Positions 13,216 to 26,877 are shown, counted from the stretch's first letter. The stretch is DNA of 64,000 nt from Ecdyonurus torrentis (GCA_949318235.1 OX439127.1:1405261-1469260); one strand, 5' to 3'. Program-made: numbers and translations. The notes: generated by a model from the sequence alone, not told the origin.

Positions 13216-13706
13216 AATTTATATTAACATAAATCATGAGAAAAATATAATGAGCATGGTAAGATATTGTATAGCTGTTTTTCAATTTCAAATATAAAAT
13301 TATATTTCCATGTATAATGTTTTAATTTTTTTTTACAACAATGAAAATGAAAAGCTACTAAAAAAATATCTTTTTCTGTATTTAAAGTTACATTCACATA
13401 TTCTTAAAAATGTTATATCTTTGCACAGCTAAATAATTTGTCCTATATAGAACAATGCTCTACATTACAATTTACTGCACAGTTAAAACAAATTTAAGAA
13501 TAGATATATGCACCTTTTTTTTATAAATATACTTTAAAGAATAGTAGGTTTTTTATTTAGAGTGCAATAATGCTTATTAATGCCATAAAATCTCAAATAT
13601 AAGCAATTTAGTTGAATTGCTATAAAAATATTTGAAATGATTAAATATAACAACGGAAACATTTAACCTATATTGGTTGGAAGAAATTCTTGCAAGCATG
13701 GAGAAT

Positions 13707-13710
<4 letters not shown>

Positions 13711-13749
<39 letters not shown>

Positions 13750-13750
13750 T

Positions 13751-13809
<59 letters not shown>
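13711..13809. repeat. (TA)n microsatellite, two blocks
   Basis: TA blocks 13711-13743 and 13756-13809 separated by GTATATTAAAA. ORFs on both strands through it are Tyr-Ile artefacts. Confidence 0.98.
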
Positions 13810-13816
<7 letters not shown>

Positions 13817-13829
13817 TTTATATCTATCG

Positions 13830-14043
13830 TCTCTATTGCGGAATTCTAGCACAAGTGCACCTATTACAGACCTCGCGAGTGTTTCTAGTGGACTTATCAC
13901 GAGCTCCCGCAAATGTTCCAAATGAATTTATCATGCGCGCTCGCGTATGCCGATTGCAGTTGTCACGAGAGCAACGCGAGTTACAAGTGACTTTTTCACA
14001 ACTTGTTACAATGTTTCAAATGAAATTTTCAGTTGTACTAAAT
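13830..14043. other. CG-containing segment of unknown origin
   Basis: Higher in C+G and CpG than its surroundings, with repeated motifs (TTTCTAGTGGACTTATCACGAG; ATGTTCCAAATGAATTTATCA; ATGTTTCAAATGAAATTTTC). The two ATGTTYCAAATGAA motifs 110 bp apart suggest a weak tandem repeat. Likely a transposon fragment; not identified. Confidence 0.35.
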
Positions 14044-14283
14044 GAAATGTTGATAAATTTTTATATTCAATTATATTAAGAATCCGGTACACTCCAAAAA
14101 ACACAGTAATTGAAGTCACGTTATCAGTCATTCAAGTGACTGAAGTTCTTACAGGAATTTTCTATGATACTGGTAAACAAAAATACCAGCGAAAAAGGTA
14201 TTCAGATAAATCCCTGGCCAAGTTTGGACAATTCAAATTTTATCTCAACATATATCACATATCTTATGTATTAATGTTTTAGT
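14044..14283 (+). CDS. Short open frame without clear start, unrecognised
   Basis: A frame open from after a TGA at ~14044 to TAG at 14281-14283 reads RYTPKNTVIEVTLSVIQVTE and later GIFYDTGKQKYQRKRYSDKS. The composition is mixed and protein-like, unlike the AT-rich background. There is no ATG at its start, so it would be an exon or a transposon fragment. I do not recognise a family, and a chance ORF is possible. Confidence 0.22.
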
Positions 14284-14289
14284 ATAGTT

Positions 14290-16410
14290 TAAAAGTAACC
14301 ATCGTTGCTTCTATCTGCATAGACAGATATATAATGAGCAAAATTTTATGAATATGAGTATACTATTAAAAAAGCAAGCTAAAATTATTAGGGGATTTAA
14401 AATTACATTTTTTGTGTAACAAATAAATAAACCAAAGATAAGTGCGTACATGCCAATATTTACGTTTAAAATTTTAAAATTTTTAAAATTTTTTTGTGTA
14501 TATAAAATTTTTTTCAAAGTTCTCCCAATATGTTCCCTTTTCCTTTTTTTTATATTATTTCTTAATCTTATAATTATTTTTTTATTTATAGTACTCAACA
14601 AACTTATTACTTTTAAGCACTGAATTCTAAAATATTTAGTAGAATTATTGGTAGTTATTATAAATCGTAATGATATTAATTGTTTAAATTTATCATTAGA
14701 TTCAAAAGAAAAACTTAAATAATAATATAATGATTTTGCTCATGGAGTACTAAAGATATTTATAAATTATAGTTTGACTTATCGTCTCTATAAAAGTGCA
14801 TATAAATGTGAAATAGCGTATTGTTTTAAATGGGAAAAATTATTTTGCTGCGTAAAGTTGCAACGGTACTAATATGTGAATGCACCTTAATGAAATTGTA
14901 TTATCACATTTTCCTAATTTTTATTCAATACAAAGACACATTTTGTAAGTTAAACTTTGAAAGCGCAGTTATCAAAAATTACAATAATTTAAAAAAGTGT
15001 TCAGTGATATTGGATGTTATAGGGATTTTTTTAGTAAATTTTGAATTTATTTGCAAGTAATTTATGCTTTGAGGTGACAATTATTCGAATTTGGTCATCA
15101 GAATTATTAGTTATGAATATATTATTAAAGAATCCCTTAAAGATAATGCTGTTACGCAGTTTATACCGAGATCAAGTAGATATAAGTAGATCTAAACTAA
15201 TAATTACTATCTTAATGTATATTTTAAATACACAATAGAAATATTTAAATTACAAAAGGAATAAATAAAATAATCATTGAATAGTTTGCAGTACAATTGA
15301 TAACATGATTTTCAATTTTAATATATTTCATTCCATTAGTTTGATGTAGAGTTTTTTTGAAATATTGAAATAAAATTGATATTTATTATTGCATTTATTA
15401 GTTTTAAATTATTTTTCCTAAACGCCATACTGTATTATGTTATTTTACTATAAAAAAATAATGACAATATATTGTCGAGTAATTTATTATCAACAGGTTT
15501 AAGACTGTTATAACGATCCGTAAATTAACGAAGTATTTACAGCAATTTTGCACAACGGAGAAATACTTTTTACGCCGTTATAGAAAAAAACATCAGTGGT
15601 AGTAATTTTTTTTAATTTCTCGTAAAATAACGTAATATTACACAAAACAAAATTAACTCGCATATAAAATTATTTTCTATTACGGTGCTCGTAGTTATTT
15701 GTACGGAGTTTAGCGCAGTACGAAATACAACGGCAATATATCGTAACAAAACAGAGCAACTAGCATCAGCAACGAACGCAAACTACCGTAACAAATGAAG
15801 TACAGTTATGCAGTTTGAAGTAACTGTAAATATAGGGGAGGGGGTAGCTAGAAAAATTTAATTTTAGGTTCAGCTACATGGTACTCGGCTCTGACTTCCT
15901 ATTATCTCTTATAAAATCTTTTCAAACCGTTTGGTTTGGTCGTACGTGATACTGCAGTAATAATATTTGTGAATAAAAAAAAACGTTAATTTATATAATT
16001 TGCTAAAAACAGTGTTCATATATTAAAGTGTTTTTTTAAAATGTTTGAAGTGAAATTTTATGTATTCCAAATAAGGAAAAGAAGTACTTTAATAGAAAGT
16101 GAATTTAAAGAAGAGAAAAAGATAATATTGTGTTTATTTTTCTCGCATTCTTTGCTTTGCCTTTCCCCTTTCCTAAATACTATAATCTCCGAAACTTTTT
16201 TTATCAAGCAGCTAGTTTTTATAATTTTAAAAAAATATATATTTTTAAACTTTAAAATAATATAACATATTAATGGGTTGAGATTAAATAATGATTTTTA
16301 ATAAAACAAAACAAAAAAGTGAAATATATATAAAAAAACAGTTTTGTATTCATAATGTAACTATTTAGTTTGTACACACTGAATGTTAAGATTTTATTAT
16401 GGAACATAAA
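14290..16410. other. AT-rich spacer; CpG-bearing patch at 15480-15850
   Basis: No gene recognised; the ORFs at 14830-15060, 15041-15238 and 16041-16265 have the Leu/Ile/Phe/Lys bias of random AT-rich DNA. Bases 15480-15850 are richer in CpG (ACGAAG, TACGCCGTTA, CAACGAACGCAAAC) and end in a GGGGAGGGGGTAGCT tract; it may be a transposon end or old regulatory DNA, but nothing specific can be claimed. Confidence 0.4.
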
Positions 16411-18455
16411 CATAATAATAATAATAATAATAATAATAATATAGATTTATTGAGCAAGTAAATTACACAGACATAACAGTCAAAGTCACAATGATGCATT
16501 TGCTCAAAAGGATAATTAAAAAGGCAAAGCCCATCGAGTTAATTATCCATTAGTAAACATAAAGATTATACATGTTTTAAAAACACAGACGCAGCCATCT
16601 CTTTAACAGCACAATCTAACTTATTATATAGGCCAACGCTTCTAGGAAAAAAGGAATCATTATAATAGTTTGCGTTGATTCTAGGCACCATATACTCAGT
16701 AGAGTCGCTATTCCGCAATCTGGTAGATTTAGATCTAATAGCTACCCTGTTAGCTGAAAATACAGGCAAATCGACAACACCGAGTATACATTTGTGCAAA
16801 TACACAACATCCTGCCTATATAGGTAACTATTAATGCATGGAATTTTGCTCATAACAATACGTACATAACTCTCATGTATAAATTTAACACCACTCTTAT
16901 AGTAATTCTCATCTCTACCAAGAATCAGACGTGTAGCTCTATTTTGAACGCGTTCTACGTTTTGTAAATTTTGCGCCGATGTTGGATGCCATGCAGGAGT
17001 GGCATACAATAAAACGGGGCGCACAAGAGAAAGATAAGCCGTTCGTAGAGCTCCACGTCGAGACCCAGTTAAGGACCGTCTTAACATACCTAGCAATTTA
17101 AAACATTTGGCAGTAACAATATTAACAATATTGGTGTGTTTATTCCATTTGAGATCATTAGTAATATTTAAGCCTAAACATTTAAATTCACTAACAGTGG
17201 GAACAGGTACATTATTGATTTTATATATTTATAAATTATTGGTTCCAATGATTTAGTTATAGACATATGATTACTCTTGGCTGCATTTAAATTCATTTCA
17301 TTGATCACACACCACATATGAATATTATTGAAATCCTCCTGAAGTAAGAATACATCATTTTCATCACAGATATTTCGATATAGAGACGTATCATCAGCAT
17401 ACTGAGATACATTTGATGTTACACATTTAGGCAAATCAAGCATAAAAATTGTAAACAAAAGAACTCCAATAACTGACCCCTGGCAGACACCGGATGTGAC
17501 CTTTACAGAGGTAGAAGACGCACCTCTATAGACAACTTTCTGTGTCCTGTCAGTAAGAAAAGACTTAATCCAGTCTAAATTACTGTTACGCACTCTATAA
17601 CTCCATAGTTTAGATAGCAATCTTTTATGGGACACAGAATCAAAGGCCTTAACCCAATCAAGATTGATAACGTCAATTTGTTTACATTTTTTTGATGTTA
17701 AATTAAAACCCAGTTATCCATCATATCAATAAGCATAGTAACACACGACCTTTTTGGTAAAAATCCATGCTGATTAGGATTGATTAATTTATTATTATTA
17801 AAATGTTGTAGCATATTATTAACAACTATCTTCTCCAAAATTTTACAAATGATAGAAGTAATGGAAATAGGCCTGTAATTTTCTATTTTATTACGTTCAC
17901 CAGATTTGAACACAGGGACAACACGGGCCTCCTTCCATAGAGAGGGAACAGAACCACAACTCAATGAGTAATTATAAAAACAACATAGAGATTTAGACAG
18001 AGACGCAGAACATTTTTTTAAAACAATAGGAGGTATACCATCTGGACCTGGAGTTGCATTGTTTTTTATATTATTAAGTAAACTCTCTACAACAGCAGTG
18101 GTACACACAATGTTATCCATTACTGGGAACATGAATCTATCAGAATTACCACAAAAATCAGAATTAGAACTGCTTTGCGTAAAATTATTTTGAAAATTAT
18201 CACTGAAAGCTTGTGCTATATTGTGCTCACCTTCTACAAAAATATCATTAAACATGAATTTAAGGGGAGCAACACTGTTAAGCCTTGAATTAATAAATAT
18301 CCATAATTCTTTAGAATTATTAGAAGCACCAAGATTCCAGATATATTTTTCAAAAGACTGTCTAATTATAGATTTGGTATTATTACGAACTTTTGTATAT
18401 TTATCCCATAAAGTTTTACAGGGACTGCTGGAAATCTGATATCTGAGTAATGTTT
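16411..18455 (-). pseudogene. 5'-truncated LINE reverse transcriptase relic
   Basis: Read on the minus strand, 18440 to 17698 gives CKTLWDKYTKVRNNTKSII, then TPGPDGIPPIVLKK, VVPVFKSGERNKIENYRPIS and NQHGFLPKRSC, i.e. reverse-transcriptase motifs 1-4. After a frameshift, 17635-17174 carries SGVCQGSVIGVLLF and SQYADDTSLY; the YADD catalytic box is residues 79-82 of that piece. After another break, 17096-16566 is the C-terminal part (AYLSLVRPVLLYATPAWHPT, VQNRATRLILGR). The 3' end is an (ATT)n tail, seen on the plus strand as AAT repeats at ~16411-16440. No endonuclease or ORF1 is present, so it is 5'-truncated. Jockey/CR1-like non-LTR retrotransposon by overall motif style; exact clade uncertain. 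Confidence 0.88.
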
Positions 18456-21280
18456 GGTTTAATGATTAAAACAAATCAATATAAATGCTTCAATAAATTC
18501 AAGATGCAAAGGATTAATGAATTCAGCAAAAACCAAATGAAATGTGTGGACTTGCATATGGACCAACTTTTAAAGAAAGATATGCAAATTAAAAATTTCC
18601 GTTATTTAAAATTAAATGCCGAAGGTTTTATTTATCAACCCAAACCAGTTTGTAAGAATTGACAGAAAATTAAAGTTACAAACAATGTTATGAAAATTAA
18701 AATTCATACAAAATCGGTAAAAAAAAACTTTGATTTAAGAGAAACTTTTTTAAATCAAATTTAGCAATGTTTAACGCAAAATTTTTCATCCTAACCCTAA
18801 TTCCAATGTGGCCCCATCCTTCAATTTTTATCACAGAACTTGTTTCGAGTGCTTTATGTACCTTATTTATGCCAACAGACACCATAAATTGTCAATAACG
18901 GATAGTTAAAAAAGCAAATTTCTGTTAATTTTTGCAGAAAAAAAAGACGCCTGGAAAAAAATTGCACATTTTTACGTTGACGCTCGGTGCAAGAAAACAG
19001 GTCACTCAATTTTATTTTTAAGAACAGTTTTAAAAATGTCTAACCCTTGGCTACAAAATTATATATAAAAAGTTAATTTTATATTTTATTGTATTTCTTC
19101 ATATTTTATTTTGCGTTTTAAAATGCGCGCTTTTAAAAAAACACCCTGTATATATACACTACATAAATATATTTATTTGTAAGAATGGTTTTTATTGTAA
19201 GGTGTATCAACATGGCATCATATTTAATGCTCTTGGCGGCTATACTAGTGAAGGCAAAAACATTGCTGAGCATAGGACATACTTTTGCATATTGTTTTTT
19301 AAAATTTGTTATTTTCCTATGTCATGCATGTTATTTAGTTGTCCAACATGGCGTCGACTTAAAAATTAATGAATAGACCCTATATTAATAAATTTGAAAA
19401 AAAAAATGCTAAAATTGTTTAGAGATAATTATAGAAAATAGTTAAACAAATTAAGTAGTGCGATATATTAAAGATTATATTCATTTTATATTATTTTTTA
19501 TTTCTTGGATAAGAAAAAGTGATAGAAAGATAAGGCGAGGGTGATTGAGTGAGTGCGAGGAACAAGGTAAAATATTTCAAGTGAACTGATCTATGAATTT
19601 TTTTAAATATTTCAATACATCAATACGTTATGTGTATTATACGTTACTCAAAAAATAGTAAGCAATGGGACCTCTTTATACTTTTAACTTCATCCATTTT
19701 TGCAAGAAAACAAAAATTAAAATAAAAATTGCAAATATATCGTTCACTCGATTTAAAAACGTCTCACCAATAATAAAATAAATGATCAGAAGCTAATCAA
19801 AACTAAGAAAAATATTTAAACTTGCTTTCCTGCTTTCACTCTCTCTCTCTGTCTCCTTCTCTCTTTCTCTTTAAATTTGTTTGTAATAACGTAAAATATA
19901 GTTAATGTGAAATATATATCGCACAATGTTTTTTAATTTGACTTTTCTAATTATAACTTTTATTAAAAAATTACAATTTTATTTTTAAAATATTTATTTT
20001 TAAAATAAAAAAAAATCTTGCAATTAAATATATGACGTGTATATGTTTTTTTGCAAAATATAAAAAGCTTTAATTAGAAAATTTTTTGAAGCGATCTAAA
20101 ACGATGGAAAAAATGCAATATGCACTTGCCTTAATTTTTAACGCAATTTTAATTGCTTCCTAAATGAAATAAAATTTATAATAGAAAAATCTTAAAATAA
20201 ATGTAATGTTCATTTATTTAAAAAAAATATATATACAAGGTAACGAAAAATTCTGGTCGGTAATAGTAATAAAAAAAAAGCTTCTTGCTTGATACTTGGT
20301 TTCAAAAATATTTTTCCTTATCGCATTGCCTAAGGCTATAGATAATTTAACAAAGCTATGCTGCGTTGCCAATTGTTTCAGAGGTTCAGCAGTTTGCTTA
20401 TATTAGCAAGAGTCACAAAAACGAGCGGACAGATTTTTCCTGGAGAAGTGTACATTGTATTAAGTATTTTACCAAATATAAAATACTACCTTAAAAAGTA
20501 TTGATACTGTACTATAATCCAACTCTTTTCCGCGGCAGTGCAACTTCACACATGACACACCTGCAGGAAGATGAAGAATTTCAGTAAAATACATTAGCCG
20601 TACATCTGAATTCCACATCTTCAGTCAAATAAAGACGCGTATCTGGAACAAAAGAAGGAAACAATTCTACAAAGTAACAGGTTTAAAGATATTAAAAGCC
20701 CAAAAAATGAGTGTACTTCCCGTATAAAATTACTTTTTATTAAAAGCAAATATAGAGTTATCAAATTTAGTATAAACGTTGCATGTTGGCAACATAACAA
20801 GCATGTTGCAACAGGCATGTCGGCGCTAGAGGTAATTTACAAATACTTTATTTAAAAATCAAGAAAATAACCAAAACTTTTGACATTTTTTACCAGAGAT
20901 AGAACTTTTTATGTTCTTTCAGAATATTAAATTATATAGACCCTTAAAATTTTATCTTGCTTGTCTATTGTCATACTAACATTTTCTTCTTTTGTATGCA
21001 GGGTTAAAAAACAGAATTTTGTATTGCAAATAACTGTATTATAATTGACCTTCAATCTAATTGCAACCCTGCATGAGGGTTAAACTTTAAGTTAGTGTCA
21101 CACAGTAACTCGTAATCATCTGTGTTTATAATATTGTTGCAACATTTACTTTCTATGAGACACAGAGGTGTGCACTGTATAATGGGATTGTAAAAGGTTT
21201 TAAAGTCAACTACTACAGTAATTAAAAAAATAAAATTCTATATTTTACCTCGGAATACAGTTGAAGAATATAATATAATA
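18456..21280. other. AT-rich spacer with scattered low-complexity DNA
   Basis: No confident gene. 18450-18662 is a small open frame rich in Lys/Asn without recognisable motifs. ACACCCTGTATA near 19142 resembles the terminus of insect mariner-type MITEs, but no partner end was found. 19840-19872 is a CT-rich tract. 20500-20820 is less AT-rich but has no readable protein. Confidence 0.4.
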
Positions 21281-21584
21281 TAGTATAGTATAGTATAGTA
21301 TAGTATAGTATAGTATAGTATAGTATAGTATAGTATAGTATAGTATAGTATAGTATAGTATAGTATAGTATAGTATAGTATAGTATAGTATAGTATAGTA
21401 TAGTATAGTATAGTATAGTATAGTATAGTATAGTATAGTATAGTATAGTATAGTATAGTATAGTATAGTATAGTATAGTATAGTATAGTATAGTATAGTA
21501 TAGTATAGTATAGTATAGTATAGTATAGTATAGTATAGTATAGTATAGTATAGTATAGTATAGTATAGTATAGTATAGTATAGT
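21281..21584. repeat. Pentanucleotide satellite (TAGTA)n
   Basis: About 60 perfect or near-perfect copies of the 5-bp unit TAGTA, degenerating at both ends. The minus-strand ORF through it (Leu-Tyr-Tyr-Thr-Ile repeats) is an artefact. Confidence 0.99.
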
Positions 21585-21589
21585 AAAGT

Positions 21590-22985
21590 AGAGTATTGTA
21601 TAGAATATAGTATGTCCAGTGTAGTACAGTAATATAGTAAGGTCATTATTTAGGTACCTTAATATTTATGATTTTGTTTTTCTGTGTGTTACGCATTTTT
21701 AGTAAGTGTAAATAAGTAAATAAGTGTAATTAATAACTAAATTTTAACATGGAAGGGCAATATTATTATAAGTTGTAGGATCTGTGATTAAATAATTACT
21801 AAGCTACAACTGTTATTATAATACTGTCATTCCAAGTTAAAATTTAGTTATTTATTACACTAAATTTATTAAATTGCTACTACGTAGTAGTGCATTATTG
21901 CTGCAGAGTTGTTTTTTTTTTGCCATGTGATTTTGCCACAGAAACGTAATGCTGGGCCATAAGTATAACCCATGCCTGAAGCATTGCTAAATCTTGTTTG
22001 TAAAATATAATTTTAATACTACGTAGAGTAATATACAAAATACATAAACTACCTAGTACAGTATCGAAGATTAATTTCCTTTAAAAAAAAATTTTATGTT
22101 ACATACAACTTTTAATTGTTAAATTCTTAAAGCACATTTGTCACATTATACCGTATAGTTTGATTAACAATTTTTTCTTGCAACTATTTAAAATGTATTC
22201 TTCTTGTTTAAAAATTATATATGATGCGATTTATGGCACAACAGTAACAATCTAGATTCTAAAGATAATATATATTTCTGTTATATATTCATTTTAAAAT
22301 GTAAATAGAATCTGTTCGTTCCTCAATTATTCGCGCTTGTGTTCACTGCCACTTATTCATCATAACTTCACACAAGAGTGAAAACACGCCAAATTGCTTT
22401 CGTACAAAAAAGATCCTCAACTGTATCGCATCACAAGTGCAGCTGTTGGTAATCGTCAAAATACCACCCATTATGAACAACTTGTTATAGAGTGGCCGCA
22501 TAAGTATAAATTAGGAACTAGACACAAGTCAGGGCAAACAATATACGATTTTTATTACTTTTATTAGTTTAATTACTTTTAAATACTTAATAAGCAAAAA
22601 CATTAAAACAATAATTAGGAAGAGAAAATACAAACAGAACATTGAAGAGAATATTAAGTGTTAACTTTAAAATAAAAATTAAGTTGCATTTTTTTAGAAC
22701 TGGGTATTCTCTTGCAATTTGAGTAGCATTTGAAGCTATAAATACTAGAAATAAAAAAATACATGTTGATAAAAGGAGAGTTTAAATAAAGTTAAATGAG
22801 AATTTGCTTTAACAAATTTGCTTAGCCAATTTGTTATAACAAATTTTGCTATAACGAAATTAATTGTATACAATAATGTCGTAAATATGTGTCTAATTTA
22901 TAAAAGATGTTAAATTTATGTAAAAAATAGATATTTTCTCCACAGAAGTATACTAAAATAAGTATTTCATAAAAAATTACAACAA
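21590..22985. other. AT-rich spacer, nothing recognised
   Basis: A short imperfect inverted pair occurs at ~21725-21860 (TAACTAAATTTTAACATGGA facing AAGTTAAAATTTAGTTA; the arms also share AGTTGTAG/CTACAACT), which may be a small hairpin element. The rest shows no coding or RNA signal. Confidence 0.4.
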
Positions 22986-23120
22986 AGACAAGGGCGGATC
23001 AAGGAATTTAGTTTGGGGGGGGGGGGGGCGACACAAGGAAAATTTTTCCAGTGTTGGGCAGGGGGCAGGCCGCCGCAGGCTAAATTTTCTTTAGGGACAA
23101 GCCCCTTTTTGGAAAATTGC
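22986..23120. repeat. G-tract-containing repeat fragment
   Basis: A G15 run (23014-23028) sits in a locally GC-rich patch (GGGCGGATCAAGG, GGGCAGGGGGCAGGCCGCC, ACAAGCCCCTTTTT). A similar G-run with GGGAGGCGC lies at 24028-24048. Such patches are common at ends of old transposon copies; no family named. Confidence 0.45.
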
Positions 23121-25437
23121 ATAAATAGTATACTTGAAAAAATAGTTTTTAAATTATTCTAGTAGGATTTTTTAAATTTTTTTATCGCGTTTTTTTTTCA
23201 CCCTTATTTAATGACATTGGAAAATAAGTGCAAATTGTTAACTGAAACCTTTTTTAAAACAAAGTATAAAATATGATCATTTTTTTTTCTTTTGTATTTC
23301 ATATTTTTGCAATTCCGAAACTATGTTTTGAATTTTATCTTATTACAGAGTAACCACGCGAATTTTTTAGGTTAATAAACGATTAGCAAGTCGTTAATTT
23401 TAAATGACAAAAATAATCCACCTCAATTTAATTGAAAAATTTGAGATAATATAAGAATAAAACAGTTTTAACCATATAGGGCTAATTTTTATCATAAATA
23501 TAATGCAAATGAAATTTTCGTATAAAATTTTCAATTGAGAATTGAGACTGGCGTGATGAAAATCAATAAGATTTTTCACTCTATCACCTGCAGATTTTTA
23601 AAAACCTTATAAAATAATAAGACTTTTAAACAAAAATTGGTTTAAAACAATACACATAAAATTATAAAAGCAAGAACATGAAACATTAGATTTAATGGAG
23701 CTCATCGCGGTTTAGCGCGTGGGGAAAGCTAAGAGTCCCCTAATTTATAATTACGCTGATGAGGAAAAACACGTCCTTTGCGATTTTTGAGAAACTATAC
23801 TCAACCGGTTCCGGGGATATTAGACATTTTTTGCACGTTTTTTTAATCACATGTCAAAGAATTTTTTATAACAATAGCCAATCTGTGATCAATAAAATTA
23901 AAAAATAAATAAATAAAAACACAGAACTCCTCGAAAAGTTCAATTTTATTTTAAAGAGCTCGTTTCTTGCAAGTGGTCAATTATTGTTATTTTGCTAATT
24001 TTTCCTCGCAAAGTAGTTTTTATGGAAGGGAGGCGCGGGGGGGGGGGGAGAAGAAAATAATATAATATTATAAGGTACTACTTTGTAGCGGTGTATTTTA
24101 TTATTATCATTTTTATTAAGTTCAGGTTGCTGTACCCAAAAATGAAATTAAAAAAATTGTATCCCAAAAACTATCGTCACAATTGAACAGAGCGCCAAAA
24201 ATAGTTGGAAAACCTCCTTTGCTAATGAATCTATATTTGAAATCCGATTTTGACCCACTTTGAATTTTTTACAGTGGTTTAAGAAAATATTAAAGATTCA
24301 CTTTAAATGAAAAATAACTTTCAGATTTTTTCTAGAACGTATTTGTCGAGGGAAAAAAATCACAAATTGACCTATATTAATTTAAATATAATGCAATATC
24401 TTCAATAGTTTTTTTCTTTGTAAAACTATTATTAAAATTGTTTAAATTAAATATCACATTCATTAAAAGAATAGATCTGCAGATTACCCTGGTATTTTAA
24501 ATTATCATGAAGTTTTACTACGTAATACATAAAATTAAATTTACTGAAAATTTATACTCTTGATGCTATTACAATTTAAAAACTTAATAATCATATTTCT
24601 CCATGAAAATTTGATTTTCTCATGTAAAAAATGTACAATTAGAGAAATTATTTGTCTTCTTTTTTTTTCTTTTTCTTTTTAATTTTTAGATTATTAATAA
24701 TTTTTTAATTATATGTATGTTATATAATTTTCAATTACGACACTGCGTAATATAAAAGTTGTCTCACTTATAAATTAATAATAAATAATGAAATACCATA
24801 GTGAAAAAAATGGTGTTCTTAAAAGCATGAAATAAAATAAGAACTCGATTAAGGTGTTTTTTAAAATCAGAACTAGCTTAAAATCATAGTTCATTGCTCG
24901 ATTATTTTAAAAATATTAAGAAATAAAATATATTAAAAATAATTATATATTATTTTCTTTTTATTTTTATTTGTATTTTTTTTATATTGTTTTGAACTAC
25001 AGCGAAGAAAACACGACAAATTAAGACAATGCGGGAAAATGTTACATTGAGTAGCAGGCAACAAAAATGAATACATTACATGACGAGAGAGAGAGAGCGA
25101 GATTAAAAATATCGGGCAGTTCATGCATTGCTATATTTCTGCGTTAAAAAATAGTCAAGCATAGAACGGAAGGCACCGAGATGCAAGCCAGGTAGGAAGC
25201 CTTGAGTGATATACTCATACTATACACCTACCTCCCCTCCTTTCGCCTCAATTCTACCTATTCATCGATTCAGTATTGTATCGATTACATTTTTATGTAA
25301 CATTTGACGATTGTTTACATACCATAATTAAAATTTTATTTTAAAAGTTAGAGTAGCAAAACTTATTTTGGTAGATACAATGGATTTTATACCAGCGCTG
25401 TTAAAAAAATGACACTTCTAAATGCTATAGTTACGGC
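23121..25437. other. AT-rich spacer around dispersed repeat
   Basis: Apart from the repeat at 24110-24470 and the G-run near 24040, no element or gene is readable. Bases 23690-23840 are less AT-rich (GCGGTTTAGCGCGTGGGG, CAACCGGTTCCGGGG), possibly an old transposon end. 25090-25104 is a short GA tract. Confidence 0.4.
24110..24470. repeat. Dispersed repeat, copy A
   Basis: Matches 36775-37065 in the same orientation: GTTGCTGTACCCAAAAATGAAAT (split over a few changes), a TTTCAGATTTTT block, a CAAATTGAYC block and a TAAAATTGTTTAAA block recur in order. Copy B lies inside the hAT element at 36310-37632, so copy A is probably a hAT fragment; AAAAATAGTTGG at ~24198 also recalls the ATAGTTG motifs of that element. 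Confidence 0.55.
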
Positions 25438-25629
25438 GTGCGTAGGACATTTGAAAACGTCATATTTTTAGGTCAACCAGTGTACATAGCCAAAAAATAT
25501 TTTGCACTATCAAAAAATAGACAACCGAAAGATACTTTTACTCGCAATATGTTCCGATCTATCTTTAATAATAACGTCGCTACAGAAGCTCAAAGTCAAC
25601 ATTTCACTCACGAGTTGAACAAAATATCA
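25438..25629 (+). CDS. Possible BEN-domain fragment
   Basis: Open frame of 64 residues with mixed composition: NVIFLGQPVYIAKKYFAL, then DTFTRNMFRSIFNNNVATEA. The pattern LG.pvyI followed by a basic stretch, (F)TR.mf..iF and a serine/threonine-poor end resembles the start and middle of BEN domains (DNA-binding modules found in animal chromatin proteins and some transposons). The domain would be truncated after the IF helix, and no flanking exon is evident. The codon context is clearly less AT-biased than the surroundings. Treat as a hypothesis. Confidence 0.3.
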
Positions 25630-25639
25630 TAAAAACACG

Positions 25640-26870
25640 ACTTCGCGGGACGTTTTAATTAGTTGCATCTTCAATTGTTCTGCAAAAAATACTAAATTAA
25701 ATTGGTTTATAGAAGACAAAATTTCACATTGAATGACATTTTTTGTAAAAAAGTCCCACCAGTGAGTGCACGGGAATGGTGACGTGAATAACGCCAAAAG
25801 CTTCATATCGAATTCATTCTGTAAGGCTCTTTGCCAATATTAGGAACGATATTTAATAAGCATTGACTATAAACTTAAATCGTCATATTAGTGTTCTTTA
25901 TAAATACTTATATGATAACTTCAAAAATGTACCTAGAACTTAAATATTTTAAGAAAAATTCACTCAGCACAATGTCCCTAAAAAGTATAGTTATTATGCA
26001 AAAATGACACTGCGAAATGTTTTTCTTTAACTTCACCTGCCAGAAGTGTAGTTTAGTATAGAAGTACTGCTTTGGAAAGCGAGAAGTTTTTTTAAAAGAA
26101 CACTATACGAACTAATCTGTAGCTACTTATACACCCTTGTTTACAAAAAAAAACATAATATAACAGTAAAAATATAATTTGAGTACTTTGAATATTTAGC
26201 TCAATGTTGTTTTACGTTTTTCATGCAAATTCACGTGAATGCAATTTCCTCTTCTCCTTTGAATATTTTTGTCTAATCAAATGCAGCGCAGTAAGGCGGA
26301 AGTAGTTTTGGGGTTGGTTTTTCTATAAGAAGCGGATAAAATAATTATCTAAAATTGTAGATCAATGGATGTATATTAAAATTATTAAATGATGTTAATG
26401 ATGAAGTTATCAATTCATCTCGCAGTAATTACAAAATATTTTGAGATGTTTGTGCACGGTAGGCTATAAATATATTATACATTCAATTCATGTAACGCTA
26501 CATAAAATAGATATTTTCTTTATCATATAATGTGACAAACAAATATGCACTATTTGGTTTATTTTGCAGGTAAAGAATTATAAAAATATAGATTGTTTTG
26601 GTATTTCCATTTACATTAATTTTTTTTTTTAGCACTTCTTTCTATTTATTTTGTTTTACATTATTTCTCTCCTTGTTACATTTTGAGGAAAACATATATA
26701 TATAGACAAAAATAAACTAATAAATGAGGTATATTTTTATATTTCTTTTGAAATGGTTCTGTAATATAAATAAAATTATGCCTTTTTATGTCTAATATAA
26801 ATTAAACAATATTCCTACGCTATTTTTATATCGAAAATTTTGAATGTGTTATTCATAGCTTCTTATTTAC
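25640..26870. other. AT-rich spacer, nothing recognised
   Basis: No ORF of note, no inverted ends and no RNA-like structure seen. Confidence 0.4.
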
Positions 26871-26877
26871 TATTATA

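Noticed and set aside
21245..21646. 133-residue minus-strand ORF
   Set aside because: It is a translation of the TAGTA satellite.
23750..23800. Hammerhead ribozyme (CTGATGAGG followed by a stem)
   Set aside because: The required CGAAA core after stem II is absent (TTTGCG instead) and no stems I and III could be drawn.
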